Under the pieces are notes generated by a model. It made no database searches. It was not told where the DNA came from and saw only the letters and a list, made by a program, of their open reading frames with translations. A stretch of 64,000 nucleotides of DNA from contig BCKL01000001.1 of assembly GCA_001600635.1 (NCBI GenBank), positions 523,550 through 587,549 of the forward strand, read 5' to 3'. A program made the position numbers and the translations under genes. This DNA comes from Leucosporidium creatinivorum (lineage: Eukaryota > Basidiomycota > Microbotryomycetes > Leucosporidiales > Leucosporidiaceae). Positions 12,072 to 22,914 of this stretch are shown piece after piece (position 1 is the stretch's first letter; every line of letters starts with the position of its first letter).

Positions 12072-13772
12072 ATGGCCCCACGAGCACGCCGCTCCGAGTT
12101 TAGCTCGCGTGTTGTGCTCTACGAGCCAGCAGCAGCCGATTCAACCGCCGCCAGCAGCAGCACCACCAGTACGCCGGTCAAGCGGACTCGAGTAACGCGC
12201 TCTACAGCATCTTCGCCTCTAGTGGGTAGCTCCACTGCTGCTTCGTACAAGGAGGAGGACGAAGAAGACGAGAAGAAGCCGGTGAAGGTCGCCAAGAAGG
12301 CGACGACACCTCGCAAGCCCAAGCCGTTCCAGGAGAAGCTGGCGAAGGCTCATCCGGAGCCCAAGAGGTGGAGAGAGCAGTATGAAGCCCTTCGCAAGCA
12401 GAGGGAGACGGTGAGTGAGGCGATTCGGCGGTCGAGCGGCGCGCGAGCTGACTTTGGCTCGTTTCGCCGCAGATCGTGGCGCCTGTCGACAACATGGGCT
12501 GCGAGCAAGGAGGGAGAGGCCGAGATGAAGCGCCAGCGAATGAGAAGGTGAGCGACTGAGTCCTCGCAGCCGAGCACCAAGGGACTGACCCTTCTGCTCG
12601 CAGGACAATCGCCTGTCGATCCTCGTCTCGCTCATGCTCAGTTCGCAGACCAAGGTGACCATCGCTCTCTCAGCTGCCTTCAACGAGCCTGCAGTATCTC
12701 AGCGCGCAGAAGCTCACTCGGCGATTGCCTTCGCAGGATCCGGTCACTCATCAAGCGACCATGAACCTCCGTCAAGGTCTTCGCGGCGGCCTCTCGCTCG
12801 AGGGACTACTCGACGCTACCGTCGACGAGATCGACGCCCTCATATGCAAGGTCGGCTTCCATGCGACCAAGGCGGCCAATCTCGCGTGAGTCTTTGTCGA
12901 CCGAGCAGTGGAGTGAGAGGCAGCAGGACCTCTGCTGACTATCTCATCTCGCCAACAGGAAGCTGGCGATTCGTCTGCGCGACCTGCATGACGGAGACGT
13001 GCCGAGTGACCTCAGTGAGCTCCGCTTCGGAAAGCGACAGCCCTCGGCGAAGGCTGATCGCTTCTTGTTCGCAGCTGAGCTTCTCGCCATCAACGGTGTC
13101 GGACCCAAGATGTCAATTGTGAGCAGACGACTCGTCTGAGTGACTCTTGAGGACCTAGCGCTGACCGCTGGCTCCTCTCCCTCGACCCTCCTTCGCCTTG
13201 CCCGCCCTCACACAGCTCTACCTCCAAGCCATCGGTATCAACGCCGGAATCGGAGTTGATACGCACGTTCACCGCATCACCAACCGTCTCGGATGGCACA
13301 AGCCCGCCACCAATACGCCTGAGCAGACTCGCCTGAACCTCGAGAGCTGGCTGCCCAAGGATCTTCACCCCAAGATCAACCTGTGCGCTCGCTTTTTGAT
13401 CTTTCTATCATCCTGAGAGCCTACTACTAAGTCGCTACCTCACACAGCATGCTCGTTGGCACGGGACAGAAGATCTGCCTCCCAGTCGGGCCGCGATGCG
13501 ATTTGTGCTCGCTCGCCTCGGCCTCTCCTTCACTCTGCCCGTCCGCCAGGAAGGTCGCGCCCAAAAAGGAGAAGCTCAAGAAGGAGGAGAGCCCCAAGAT
13601 TGAGATTGAGGTCGAGAGCGAGGTCAAGCCGAGCTCGTCGGAGGTCGTCAAGGCGGAGGAGAAGGTTGAGATGAAGGAGGAAGATGGCTCATTGGTGGTA
13701 AAGGAGGAGCAGGTGCTTAGTAGCGTCAAGACCGAGGTAGCTAGCCCCGTTAAGGGCAGTCTCGGTTGGTAG
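12072..13772 (+). CDS. NTH1: Endonuclease III homologue, bifunctional DNA glycosylase/AP lyase
   Basis: Base-excision-repair enzyme that removes oxidised pyrimidines and cleaves the AP site, in the nucleus and usually also mitochondria. Eight exons (12072-12410, 12473-12547, 12604-12654, 12737-12885, 12959-13014, 13075-13118, 13216-13382, 13448-13772) encode 401 residues. The helix-hairpin-helix motif INGVGPKM carries the catalytic Lys (about K235). The catalytic Asp lies 18 residues on in VDTHVHR (about D253), the spacing found in E. coli Nth. A [4Fe-4S] loop follows as C304-x6-C311-x2-C314-x9-C324; the last spacing is longer than the bacterial x5. N-terminal residues 1-100 are basic and Ser-rich. 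A charged Lys/Glu tail of about 70 residues follows the cluster, longer than in human NTHL1. The gene ends 113 bp from the convergent neighbour. Confidence 0.92.
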
Positions 13773-13885
13773 GGTTCGCTCGCTGAGCTCTCGAGGCGCA
13801 AAGAAGTGATGTTGTGATATGTCTGTCCATGATAATGCGCTATAAAATACAAAGCCAACAAGATGCGAGTACCTGCCCCTCTCTT

Positions 13886-16793
13886 CTACGCCTGCCTAAA
13901 CGGGTTATTCGTCGCCCAATCCAACCGCTTCCCACTCGCCGTCGTGAAAGCGCTCCGTTGCGAGTTCTGCGAGGCTCCCGTCTGCTGAGGTGCGAGCCTC
14001 GTCGGCTCCTCCGGTACAGGCGCGGGTGGTCGCCTCGAGCCGTAGGAGGAGCGAGACCATCGAGTCGACTCGGACTCGGTCGGCGAGTTGGCGATCACGA
14101 AGCGAGGGGTGAGGGGAACTTCTTGCTGCACGAGATCGTCATAGGAAGGTGCCGCGCGGGGGAGAGGCGGGTAGGCGATCCGAGGATCGAGCGTTTGAAG
14201 CTTGGTAGCGACCTCCTTCCTCCCGAGGTCGTCGGCGAACTTGGCGGTGTGCTGCCTTCGGCGCTTCTGCTCCCGTTTCCTGAAGAGCCAGAATCCGAGG
14301 GCGAGGAGGGCGAGCACGACAAGGATGATGGCGAGGATTATGTACCATGGGAGCTTAAGCTTGACGGCGGTGGCGGAGTAGGTGGAGGAGGTAGCGGCGA
14401 CGGTGACGAGCGCGGAGAGGCAGACTCCGAAGCCTGAGACGACGGTGCAGCCGTCCTTTGTAGCGACGCAGGAGCCACTCTTGAGCGTGGTAGTCGAGCT
14501 GCAGCTAAGGCAGTGGTCGGATCCTGCTCCTGAGCACGTCCCGCACTCGCTCGAGCAAGCGACGCAGGCTCCCTTCGAGGTGTCGTAGTACTCGGACGAC
14601 GAGCAAGTGAGGAGGCAGGTCGAGGCGGAGGAGAGGACGGGGCGATGGGATGGGCAAGTGAGGCAGGTGTCGAAGGAGCCGCCGCACGACTCGCAGTCGG
14701 GATGGCAGGCGAGACAGGTGGTGGTGTTGGTCGAAGGAGCGAAGTAGCCTGTGGGGCAGGACGGTCCAGCGATACAGGTGCCGTTGAGGACGAGTTTGGA
14801 AGTGTCGGAGCAGGTGCTGCAGTCGCCGGCCGTTGTGCCAGAGCAGGTCGAGCAGCTCGAGTCGCAGGCTGGGAGCGAGAGGGTCAGCGAACGGCTCCGA
14901 AGGCGGAGAAAGGAGAGCTCTGAACATACCGACACAGCTGAGACCATCACGAGAGACAGAGGATCCTGTAGGACAGCTGCTTACGCAAGCGCCTTCGACG
15001 AGGTACGATCCAGCGAGGCAAGCCGAGCACTTGAGCTGCGATCGAGTCGAGGTCGAGCTGAAATTGTCGATGGCGCCGGCCGTACATTTGGCGGGAAGGG
15101 CTGTACGATTGAGCGAGTCAGTCGATATTCATCAAAGGTCCTAGAACGCGACTCACCATCGCACTCCTTCTTCGAGTTATCGAACACCCAGCCAGCGTTC
15201 GGCGCCACGGCCGTCGTCGACCCATTCTGCACCACTCCCGACCCATCACAAACCCCCGTCTTCGAGTTCAGCGCCACGCACCCCCCATTGAGCAGTGCAT
15301 TCGGACTCCTACACGACAAGCACCCTCCTGTTCCAGTCGTCCAGCACGTCTCGCAAAGCGGATTGCAATCGACGCAGGCAGAGGTGGTCGAGTCGAAGTA
15401 GGTTCGGTCGGCGCACGTGATGAAGGTACCGTTGGTGGTCGATGAGGTGGCGGTCGTGCATTTGGTGCCGTCGTTGGAGAAGGGTTGGAGGCCGGCTTGA
15501 CAGGTGAGGCAAGTGCCCGTGGGGCCGCTGCAGCTCGCGCAGGAGGGGTCGCAGGCTATGAGATAGTGAGATCAGATTTCTGAATTGATCTTCGGAGGTG
15601 ATCCAACTCACCGAGGCAATCTCCTCCGGCCGAGGCGAAGTAGCCCGTCGCGCAGGCAGCGCACCGAGTTCCGTTGGCGGCGGTCGTCCAGCCAGCGTTG
15701 CAGGCGCAAGTGGCGGTAGTGGATGCTGAGGCGCAGACTCCATTCGAGCAGTTGCAGGCTGTGGCGAGAGAGGTGTCAGCTCGAGCTTCGGGGGACGACT
15801 CGGTGAGTGAAAGACGAACCCGAAGCGAGCGTGCCGTTCGCCGCCGTCGAGTCGAGGCAGCGTCCTGTTCCGGTGATGCCGTCGTCGCAGGTAGTACACC
15901 CGACTGGGCATGCTTCGCATGTCTTGCCGAAGAAGCTTTTGGTGCATGCGTCTGCAAGAAGCGAAGGGGTCAGCTCGGCGCCGAAAGTCGAGAACGAATG
16001 CCGGCAAACTCACTGCAAGTCGAGCCAGTAAAGCCAGGCGAGCAAGCGCAGGTCGAGTTCGCTGCACATACCCCACCGCTTGCGCAAGGAGTAGTGCAGC
16101 CGGTTCCCTGAATCTCGACGACCGAAACCCCTCCGCTGCCGCCGACCATATTCCCCACATCGGCGACTCCATCCCAAGCGACTACTCGACTACCCGAGGA
16201 TCCTCCGACTTGCAAAATCGCCCAGACATTATCCGAGAGCAAGAACGACTGGACCGACTTGGCCGATGCCGCCGTCGAGTTGTGGATCGAGGTGTTGGCG
16301 AGGGAGGTGTAGGCGGCGGTGCCCTCGAATAGAGGTGCCGAGTAGGTCGTCAGGCCTGTTTGGAGCGAGACAGAGAAGGTAGAGCCGGGCTTGCCCGAGG
16401 TGGAGAAGCCAGCGTCGACTTCGGAGGTGGAGGAGGTGCCGAAGGTGAGGAGCGAGGAGTTGGCGGTCGAGGCTGAGGCTGAGGTGTAGGTGCCGGGTAG
16501 GAGGACTGTCGCGCGCGAAGTGGCGTTGATGGGGGTGAGGACGGTGACTCCAGCTGCTCCAGGAGCGAGTAAGCTAACAGGCGACGAAGCATAAGCTCGG
16601 CGAACTCACCTGCGAGCGAGTTGGCCCCTTGAATGCACTCGGTTGGTGTACAGACGGCGGCGAGCGATGAATTCAAGCTCAGGCTTGACGAGTCGACGGC
16701 GGCCGAGGAAGCTGCAGCGAGTCGAGCTGGCGCTGGGGCTGCTGAGCTGAGAGCTGGGAGCAGCAGTGCTGCAGAGAGTAGCCGCAGGATCAT
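13886..16793 (-). CDS. Cysteine-rich EGF/furin-repeat single-pass membrane protein
   Basis: Predicted cell-surface type I membrane protein of unknown function. Seven exons (16610-16793, 16014-16553, 15820-15951, 15612-15758, 15157-15555, 14930-15100, 13886-14868) give 851 residues. A signal peptide (MILRLLSAALLLPALSSA) starts it. Next comes a Ser/Thr-rich domain of about 180 residues with several N-x-S/T sites. EGF-like repeats (CASGGVC, CACSPGFTGSTC) follow, then furin- or TNFR-like CxxC repeats (CDPSCASCSGPTGTC, CDSSCSTCSG) to about residue 670. A membrane helix lies at about 697-720 (LPWYIILAIILVVLALLALG), with a basic stop-transfer and a cytoplasmic tail of about 131 residues rich in Pro and Ser. 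Every one of the six introns is phase 1, so all five internal exons are symmetric. Upstream in-frame MLSRPPM is a possible longer start. The architecture recalls metazoan receptors, but no kinase or known signalling domain is present. Confidence 0.75.
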
Positions 16794-17132
16794 GGGCGGT
16801 CGAGAGAGCATTCAAAAGAAGATGTGGTAAGAGCCTGAGAGCTGTCGCGCTCGAGCTGTGGCCGTGTCTGGTCATCTACACCACAAAGGGAGCCGCAAGA
16901 CAAGGGATGGCGAAGGGGCTCGTGCTGAGCAGTTGGCGAGCTTCTGTCGCGCTCGGCTGTAGTCCAGTAGGTCGAGCAAAGCATCTCCGAGCTGTAGCAT
17001 GATAGTTGGTGCAAGACGAGCGAGTTTCAGGAGATCAAGCCTAACGCGTCGTCTCGGCAGCGATTTGGCGGCTTTGGTCCAGTTTGTACTTGCTTTCCTG
17101 CTCTGAACTGCTCGTTTCTATCTCGCAACATC
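16794..17132. promoter_or_regulatory. Divergent promoter, cysteine-rich membrane protein (-) and OPA3 (+)
   Basis: A 339-bp gap between two start codons facing away from each other must hold both promoters. GAGCTGT-type words recur here (about 16850 and 16990), as they do in several other gaps of this window. No known factor site was assigned. Confidence 0.45.
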
Positions 17133-18201
17133 ATGGCAAGCGTGAAGATTGCTTCACTAGCTCTCAAAACCCTCTCCAAGCCGAGTGAGTCTCCTACTCC
17201 TCCTCCTCCTCCAACAGCCAGCGGCTTCGACAGCGAGCTGACGTTGCTCTGTAGTCGCCATGAGATTGAAGCGCGGAGCAAAGGAGCATGAACGCTTCCG
17301 CGAGCTGACTATCGAGTTTGCACAATTCTTACATCGCTCCGAGATGACGGCGAGTTGGGCTGGAAGAGCTGCCGACTTAGGGCCGTGCGCTGATCTCTGC
17401 TCGTCCTGTAGATGCGAGTGAAGCTGCTGGGAGAGACTCATCCCAAGCACATTCGACCGCTGAACGATGCAAGGTCAGTCCTCGACTTTCTTGAGCTCTC
17501 TGCCGTCGAGCAGACCAGTTGACGTGGTTCCCCTCCCTTCTCTCGGCTCTGTGCTGTTTGTACACAGAGCTATCGACGCTGGCGCCAACTTCATCAGTGA
17601 AGCATTTCTGTTCGCATTCGCTGCAGCCATCAGTGAGCTTTCTTTCTCATATCTCGGCGTTCATCAGCCTCCGCCGAACCTCGTCGCTGACCCTTTCACT
17701 CGGTTCAACAGTCATGGGCGAGACATGGCGCAGTCGACGAGCAGAAGGGAAACGGCGAGATGCGGTGCAGGATCAGCTCGAGACGTATGGTGTCGAGATT
17801 GCCGAGTTGAAGGGGGCGCTAGTGGAGGAGCGGACAGAACGGGAAGCGGGTGTATCGAGGGAGCGTGATCTGGAGAAGATTGTGGAGGAGGTACGTTTGA
17901 TCTCATTTCGCTCCTGTCCCCTCGCCCACTCCCTTGACCCGTCACCTCACGCTGACCCTCCCCTCGCTCGCAGATCGTCGCTATCGGCCTACGGGGCGGC
18001 TTCATCGACGTCTCACCGCAATGGGAGTCACACGTACGGATAGGACAGCAAGCACGAGCGTTCAGGACCTCCGACCGAGCTGTAACGGATGAGCCGGATC
18101 ATGAGGATCTGGAGTCGGCGCCGAGGTCGGTCATTGTGGAGGAGCTGAAGAGGAGCAAAGAGCAGCACAGTAGCTCAGTAGAGAGTAATGATGACCCTTG
18201 A
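17133..18201 (+). CDS. OPA3: OPA3-like mitochondrial protein
   Basis: Orthologue of OPA3, a small mitochondrial membrane protein linked in animals to optic atrophy and 3-methylglutaconic aciduria; its biochemical role is not settled. Six exons (17133-17184, 17255-17349, 17412-17473, 17568-17632, 17712-17890, 17974-18201) give 226 residues. Family signatures are SKPIAMRLK near the N-terminus, FAQFLHRSEM, IRPLNDARAI and a hydrophobic helix FLFAFAAAI, followed by a coiled-coil with charged heptads. Intron 2 appears to be a GC-AG intron: the exon ends at GAG ATG ACG and the intron begins GCGAGT. This choice restores ungapped alignment with the HWVEMRTKM region of animal OPA3. The 3' two thirds of the gene lie in the left arm of a 1.6-kb inverted repeat, and a 5'-truncated copy lies at 29457-30390. 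Confidence 0.85.
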
Positions 18202-18903
18202 TGGGCTCTCCTCCTATCTCGAGGTCAAGTGAGCTTGTTGCTGGCGAAGTTGAGCGGCGAAGGATCGTCGAGGTCGGTTCGCTCGCGACGTAGACGGGTC
18301 GATGAGCAGTCCGGAAGGCTCGTTTGAAGCTGCTACAGGCGAGAGTCATGTACCAACAAGAAGACAGATGCATTCCGAAACCCACTCAGCAAGCTACAAG
18401 TTCATTCCCAACCGCGCGCCGGACCCCTCCTCGAACCTCAAGCCCATCTCATCTCGACACCGGCTTTAAAGCCTAAACTTGAAGTGAGGATTGTCGCTAC
18501 CGAGCTCCGGCTCGGCAGCACCAGCAGCGACGAGTTCTGCCCTGCGAGCGTTGGTCCTCCGAAGAGCCAGGGCGTGAAGGGTCGTGACGATAATGGAGAG
18601 GATGGAGAGGGAGAAGGCGATCCACAGACCCTGGGTATATCTGGGCGCCTGCTTTGCGTTGAATATGAAGCCGATTGCTGCGCCCGAGGAGTCACCGACG
18701 AGCTGCATCAGTCCTGCGAGACAAAGCGCGAGGGTCAGCAGCAAGCTCGGCGCCGAAGAGGATAGCTCACCGACCGATGTAGCTCGGCGGAAGCGACCCG
18801 CCGTGTTCGTGGTAACCCAAGTCACACTAAGCCCTAGTGCCCCATAGAGAGAGAGCCCAACGACGAACACTCCTCCAAAGCGAGTTTTTGGCGACTCGGC
18901 GAT
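17290..18903. repeat. Left arm of 1.6-kb inverted repeat (OPA3 3' part + permease 3' end)
   Basis: The segment from OPA3 exon 2 through the truncated permease tail is repeated in reverse complement at about 28737-30350. Both arms are about 1.61 kb, separated by about 9.8 kb. Small indels occur in the introns. The last OPA3 exon and its 3' flank are almost identical between arms, while the permease-coding part differs more. The outer break falls inside OPA3 exon 2; the inner break falls inside permease exon 11. Confidence 0.9.
18466..18903 (-). pseudogene. Truncated 3' end of ACS-family permease gene
   Basis: The minus strand here repeats the end of the permease gene at 26780-29186. It covers the last part of exon 11 (GLSLYGALGLSVTWVTTNTA) and exon 12 (LMQLVGDSSGAAIGFIF to the stop). 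Only about the last 115 residues are present, with the splice sites kept. Several amino-acid differences from the full copy exist (for example GALGLSVTW against GAVGLNVTW). It has no permease promoter; the DNA upstream is a copy of the oxoprolinase-A promoter and exon 1, joined out of frame. It is therefore a dead fragment created by the duplication. Confidence 0.85.
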
Positions 18904-18905
18904 GC

Positions 18906-19376
18906 CTCAGCAGCTTGACGACGATCTGTGGGGAGATGGGAGGTAGATGAGCATCTGTCGAGAAGCGGGGGGATCTAGACTATCATCACCTCGATGGTTA
19001 TTGAGGCGATGGAGTGCGAAGTGGGGCTACTGTGGTGAAGTCGGCGATTATTCGAAGCGCTCACCTCTTTTCGGTCGCCGCTGGGATCAGGGTTCGAAGC
19101 ATGGATGTCGCTGGAGGTGCCCCCTCTGTCACACGAGATGCGAATGCTGTGTGGCGGCACCACGTAGGTCGCATGAGGCATGGTAGGCGAGCAAAGAGGG
19201 ATGAAGGGGCAGGCGAGGCTCAGGTCGATGAAACAGCAACGAATTGACGAGGTGCAGCAAAGGTAGGTGGTCCTAGAGGTGTCCGAGAAGCAGATAGTAG
19301 TTGGTGAGAGAGCAGCATCCTGTCCAGCGAGCGATTCAAGTCGGCAGCGGAGGCGAGCGCGTGGGGAGAGTACAAG
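18906..19376 (-). repeat. Duplicated promoter, exon 1 and exon-2 edge of the oxoprolinase-A gene
   Basis: This 471-bp segment is a direct repeat of about 22443-22914. It carries 195 bp of upstream DNA, the start codon (19181), all of exon 1 with a changed motif (GGTSSD where the functional gene has GGTFSD), the donor and intron 1, and the first 19 bases or so of exon 2. There it breaks and joins the permease fragment. Downstream reading is out of frame with the permease, so no sensible fusion is expected, but the copied promoter may still be active. Confidence 0.85.
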
Positions 19377-19578
19377 CCCATTTTCGAGCCGGAGAAGGTG
19401 ATCACCTCACTTCAAGCTTTGCCTCGGTCCGCTCTGACTCTGTTCTGTACAAATAAGAAAGTTGCAGGTTGTCTTGACTTGGGCAGCTGAGCAGAAGCGA
19501 GTTGAACAACCTTCGCCGAGTCGCCAAGGCCGAGAGGCCGAGAGAACCTCTGACTTACGATACAATACAGCAAGGCCT
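19377..19578. other. Unassigned spacer downstream of oxoprolinase-A
   Basis: About 200 bp between the duplicated promoter fragment and the oxoprolinase-A stop codon. It contains a short open stretch near 19380 (IFEPEKVIT-like) that I could not assign. It must include the 3' UTR of the oxoprolinase-A gene. Confidence 0.3.
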
Positions 19579-22500
19579 CTACTTTGACAGAGTGATATAT
19601 ACATGCTTCGAGGCAATCTTTGCCTCGCTCCCCGGATCTAGTACAAGCGTCTGCGTACCGTCCAGCACGATACAGGGCCCCGCTACCGAGTCGCCCTGCT
19701 CCAGCTTCTCCAACAGGTACACCGGCACGTCGAGTCGTCCTGTACTCTCAAAGTACATACTCGTGGCTCCCTCGCTCTTTGTCGTCGACGCTGGTGCGAA
19801 GGAAAGGCGGGCAACTTCGGCGTAGACGGTCTCGCCAAGCGAGTCGAAGGTCTTGCCGATTCCTCGGACACGGACGTCGTCGACCATGACATTGAGGTCG
19901 AGGAGGAATCCGAACTCGTACTTGTAGGCGTCGAAGAAGGCGGTCTGGAAGTCGAAGGAACCATCGGCGGGCGCGAGGGTCATGAGCGAGGTGTCGGAGC
20001 CGTCGTAGCTGAGGGGAGCGGTCGAGTCAGTGAAGGAGACAGAGTCGGAAGAGGAGAACGACACTCACCGCATGTTCAGGTAGCACTCGGTCTGGATCAT
20101 GTCCTCGGCGAAGCCCTGCGCCTTGAGCTCGGCGACCACCTCCTTCTTCAGCTTCTCTACACGAGATACGAGGTAGCCCTTGGTAGTCGGACTCCAGGTC
20201 TCGGCACAGGGTTCTTGAATCTCGTGTGCTCTGTGGTGCGAGAAGAACGTCAGCCTCAAGCTTTAAGACAGCGGCGGAGGGCAACGTACCGGTCAGCGAG
20301 CGCGAGTCCGTAAGCCGAAAGGATGGACGAGAAGCGGTGGATGAGGACGGTGGTGATTCCGAGCGATCGGGCAATCTCGCAGGCATGTTGTCCGCCAGCT
20401 CCACCAAAAGCTGTTGATAGGAATGAGAGTCAGCTTCAGATGGACAAAGGCAAAGTCGGCGGAGGGCAGCTAAGGAGGCGACCACTCACAGGCAAGAGCG
20501 TGCTTGGCGGTCGAAAATCCACGAGCCTCGGTAAGAGAACGAATCGGGCGTGCCATGGTCTCGTTGGCGACCTTGATGAAGCCGTAGGCGACCTCGTCGA
20601 GGGTCATCGACTTGCCTCCGCTGGCGCCGATGAAGGCATTGATCTGGGAACGGAGCGCCTCGAATGCTGTACGAGACGCCTCGAAGTCCAGAGGCTCCTT
20701 CTCGCTCTTGCCGAAGATCTGCGGGACGTGGATGCGTGAGCGAGGAGCGCCGAAGAAGCGCGAGGAAAGCTCACTTTAGGAAAATACTCGGGAAGCAGAC
20801 GGCCGAGGATGAGGTTGGCGTCGGTGACGGCGAGAGGTCCTCCCTTGCGGTAGCATGCAGGGCCAGGGTGCGCGCCTGCCGACTCGGGACCGACGTTGAA
20901 GAGTCCGTTGCGGAAGGTGAGGCAGCTGCGAAGGAAGTGCGTCAGCATGAGCGCGCTAGGGGAGGAGTAGCTTTGCAGGAAGGTAGCTCACCTGCCTCCA
21001 CCAGCCGCCACGGTATCGATCTTGAGCTGAGGGCTCTGAATCGAGATACCGGCGGTGATCGTCTCGAAGACGGTCTGCGGAAGGCATGAAGCGAGTCAGC
21101 CTCGCTCGTTTTGCTAGGAAGACGTGAGCCCACCTCGTAAGATCCTCCAAAGCGAGAGACGTCGGTCGAGGTTCCTCCCTGCAAGCGAGAGGGCGAGAGG
21201 GGGTCAGCGAGGAGCGGATAACCGAGCACCGAAACCGAACGCAGCGAGAATAGTGCGAAGAAGCTCGAGACTCACCATGTCGAAACCAATCAGAGGCTGC
21301 TTCACCTCATCGTCCCAGCTGGTAAGGCTGTAGCCGACGACGCCTCCAGCGGGTCCACTGAGGAGCGATTTGAGTCCGCCGAACTTGTCGACGTTGACCA
21401 GCGTTCCTTCGCTCGTCATGAACTCGACACGAGCGCCGTCATCATTGCCAGTCGACAGCTTGTCGTCGAAGCCAGCGAAGAAGCCCTTGAGGTAGAGCTT
21501 GAGGACGGGAGTGAGGTAGGCGTCGGCGGCGGTGGAAGTTGCGCGAGGGACCATCTTGATCTGGGGCGAGAGCTGTGAGATGCAGCAAGGTACACGTCAG
21601 CGCGAAGTACAACTCTGTCGCGAGCAGGTTTCCACGCACCACCGAGGAAACCGAGACCTGAGTGAAGCCGATCTTCTCGGCGATAGAAGCGATGAGATTC
21701 TCGTGATCTACGCAAGGAGGGAGGGTCAGGGAAAGCTACCTGTCGGAAAGCAGATCAACTTACCGTTGAAGGTGTAAGAGTGAGCGAGGCAGATGGCGAG
21801 ACCTCGGGTACCCGAGTCGTAGAGGGCTTGCAGGTCGGCGGTGACTTGAGCAACGTCTGCGAGAGCTTGAATGTCAGCTTCGAGCTTCCTCCGCGAGTCA
21901 AAGACAGCAGCAAAAAGTCGTGAGATTCACCTGGCTTCTTCAAGATGCGTACAGCCTCGCCCGAGACTCCTCGAACGATCTCGCCGTCGTGGCCCGAGAC
22001 TACAGCTCCGCTTTCGTCAAACTTGACGCCGGTTTGAGCGAACTCGGGGTCGCTAGTGTAGCCAACAAGAGTCACACGCTCGTCGACCTCGAGCACTGAT
22101 TCGTAGAGCATCTTGGGGCGACGAACGTTGAGGTCGAAGATGCCGGGTCGGCTTTGGTTTGAGATGCGAAGGAGGTCTTTGAAGCCCTTGGTCACGACGA
22201 AGACGAATCCAGCTCCCTTGCGTTCGAGTAGAGCATTGGTGGCGACGGTCGTCGACAGCCTGATGTACTCAATCTTGTCGGTCGGGAGTTTCGTGCCCCG
22301 AGGGAACGACTCGCCGGTGACGGCTTCGAGGACCTGTGGGTAGCTGAGGGTCAGCGAGGGTGTAGGCAGAGAAGATATTAACTTCGTGCTCACGCGACGG
22401 CAGCCCTCGGCGGGCGCGTCGGGGTAGTTGGCCAAGTCGACGCTCAGCAGCTTGAAGACGATCTGTAGGGAGATCGAGGGTAGATGAGCATTCGTCGTGA

Positions 22501-22719
22501 GGCAAGGGGATCCGGACTATCATCGTCTCAATAATTATCGAGACACAGCAGTGCCAAGTGGGGCTGCTGATGGTGAACTCGGCGATTATTCGAAGCGCTC
22601 ACCTCTTTCCGGTCGCCGCTGGGATCAGGGTAAGAAGCATGGATGTCGCTGAACGTGCCCCCTCTGTCACACGAGATGCGAATGCTGTGTGGCGGCACCA
22701 CGTAGGTCGCATGAGGCAT
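19579..22719 (-). CDS. 5-oxoprolinase/hydantoinase, HyuA-type subunit (N-terminal half)
   Basis: ATP-dependent opening of 5-oxoproline to glutamate (or a related cyclic amide), probably cytosolic. Thirteen exons give 755 residues: 22603-22719, 22394-22462, 21931-22333, 21764-21856, 21640-21707, 21276-21572, 21134-21178, 20992-21074, 20775-20925, 20490-20718, 20290-20410, 20069-20230 and 19579-20008. The N-terminal nucleotide motif is DRGGTFSD (residues 18-25); the usual T is S here. The second phosphate motif is [12 protein letters not shown] (about 348-359). Other oxoprolinase signatures are [23 protein letters not shown] and [17 protein letters not shown]. It matches the first half of the roughly 1,290-residue eukaryotic OPLA/OXP1 and then stops; the second half is the divergent gene at 23164. 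Its promoter and first exon are duplicated at 18906-19376. N-methylhydantoinase A is an alternative name, but the sequence looks closer to OPLA. Confidence 0.88.
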
Positions 22720-22914
22720 GGTAGGCGAGAAAAGAGGGGTGAAGGGGCAGGCGAGGCTCAAGTCGATGGAAAAGCAGCGAATTGACGAGGTGCAGCAGAG
22801 TTAGGTGGTCCTAGAGGTGTCCGAGAAGCAGATAGTAGTTGGTGAGAGAGCAGCATCCTGTCCGGCGAGCGATTCAAGTCGGCAGCGGAGGCGAGCGTGT
22901 GGGGAGAGTACAAG
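22443..22914. repeat. Parent copy of the direct repeat (oxoprolinase-A 5' end)
   Basis: This is the functional source of the repeat at 18906-19376: upstream region, exon 1, intron 1 and the beginning of exon 2. The two copies differ by scattered substitutions and small indels, mainly in intron 1. They are in the same orientation, 3.5 kb apart. Confidence 0.85.

Noticed and set aside
15309-16172. Minus-strand ORF of 287 codons in the cysteine-rich gene
   Set aside because: It runs in the wrong frame through several introns of the real gene and lacks its cysteine pattern.
17350-17411. OPA3 intron 2 as an AT-AC (U12) intron starting at ATGACG
   Set aside because: The donor lacks ATATCC and the acceptor is AG; the GC-AG reading gives the better protein alignment.
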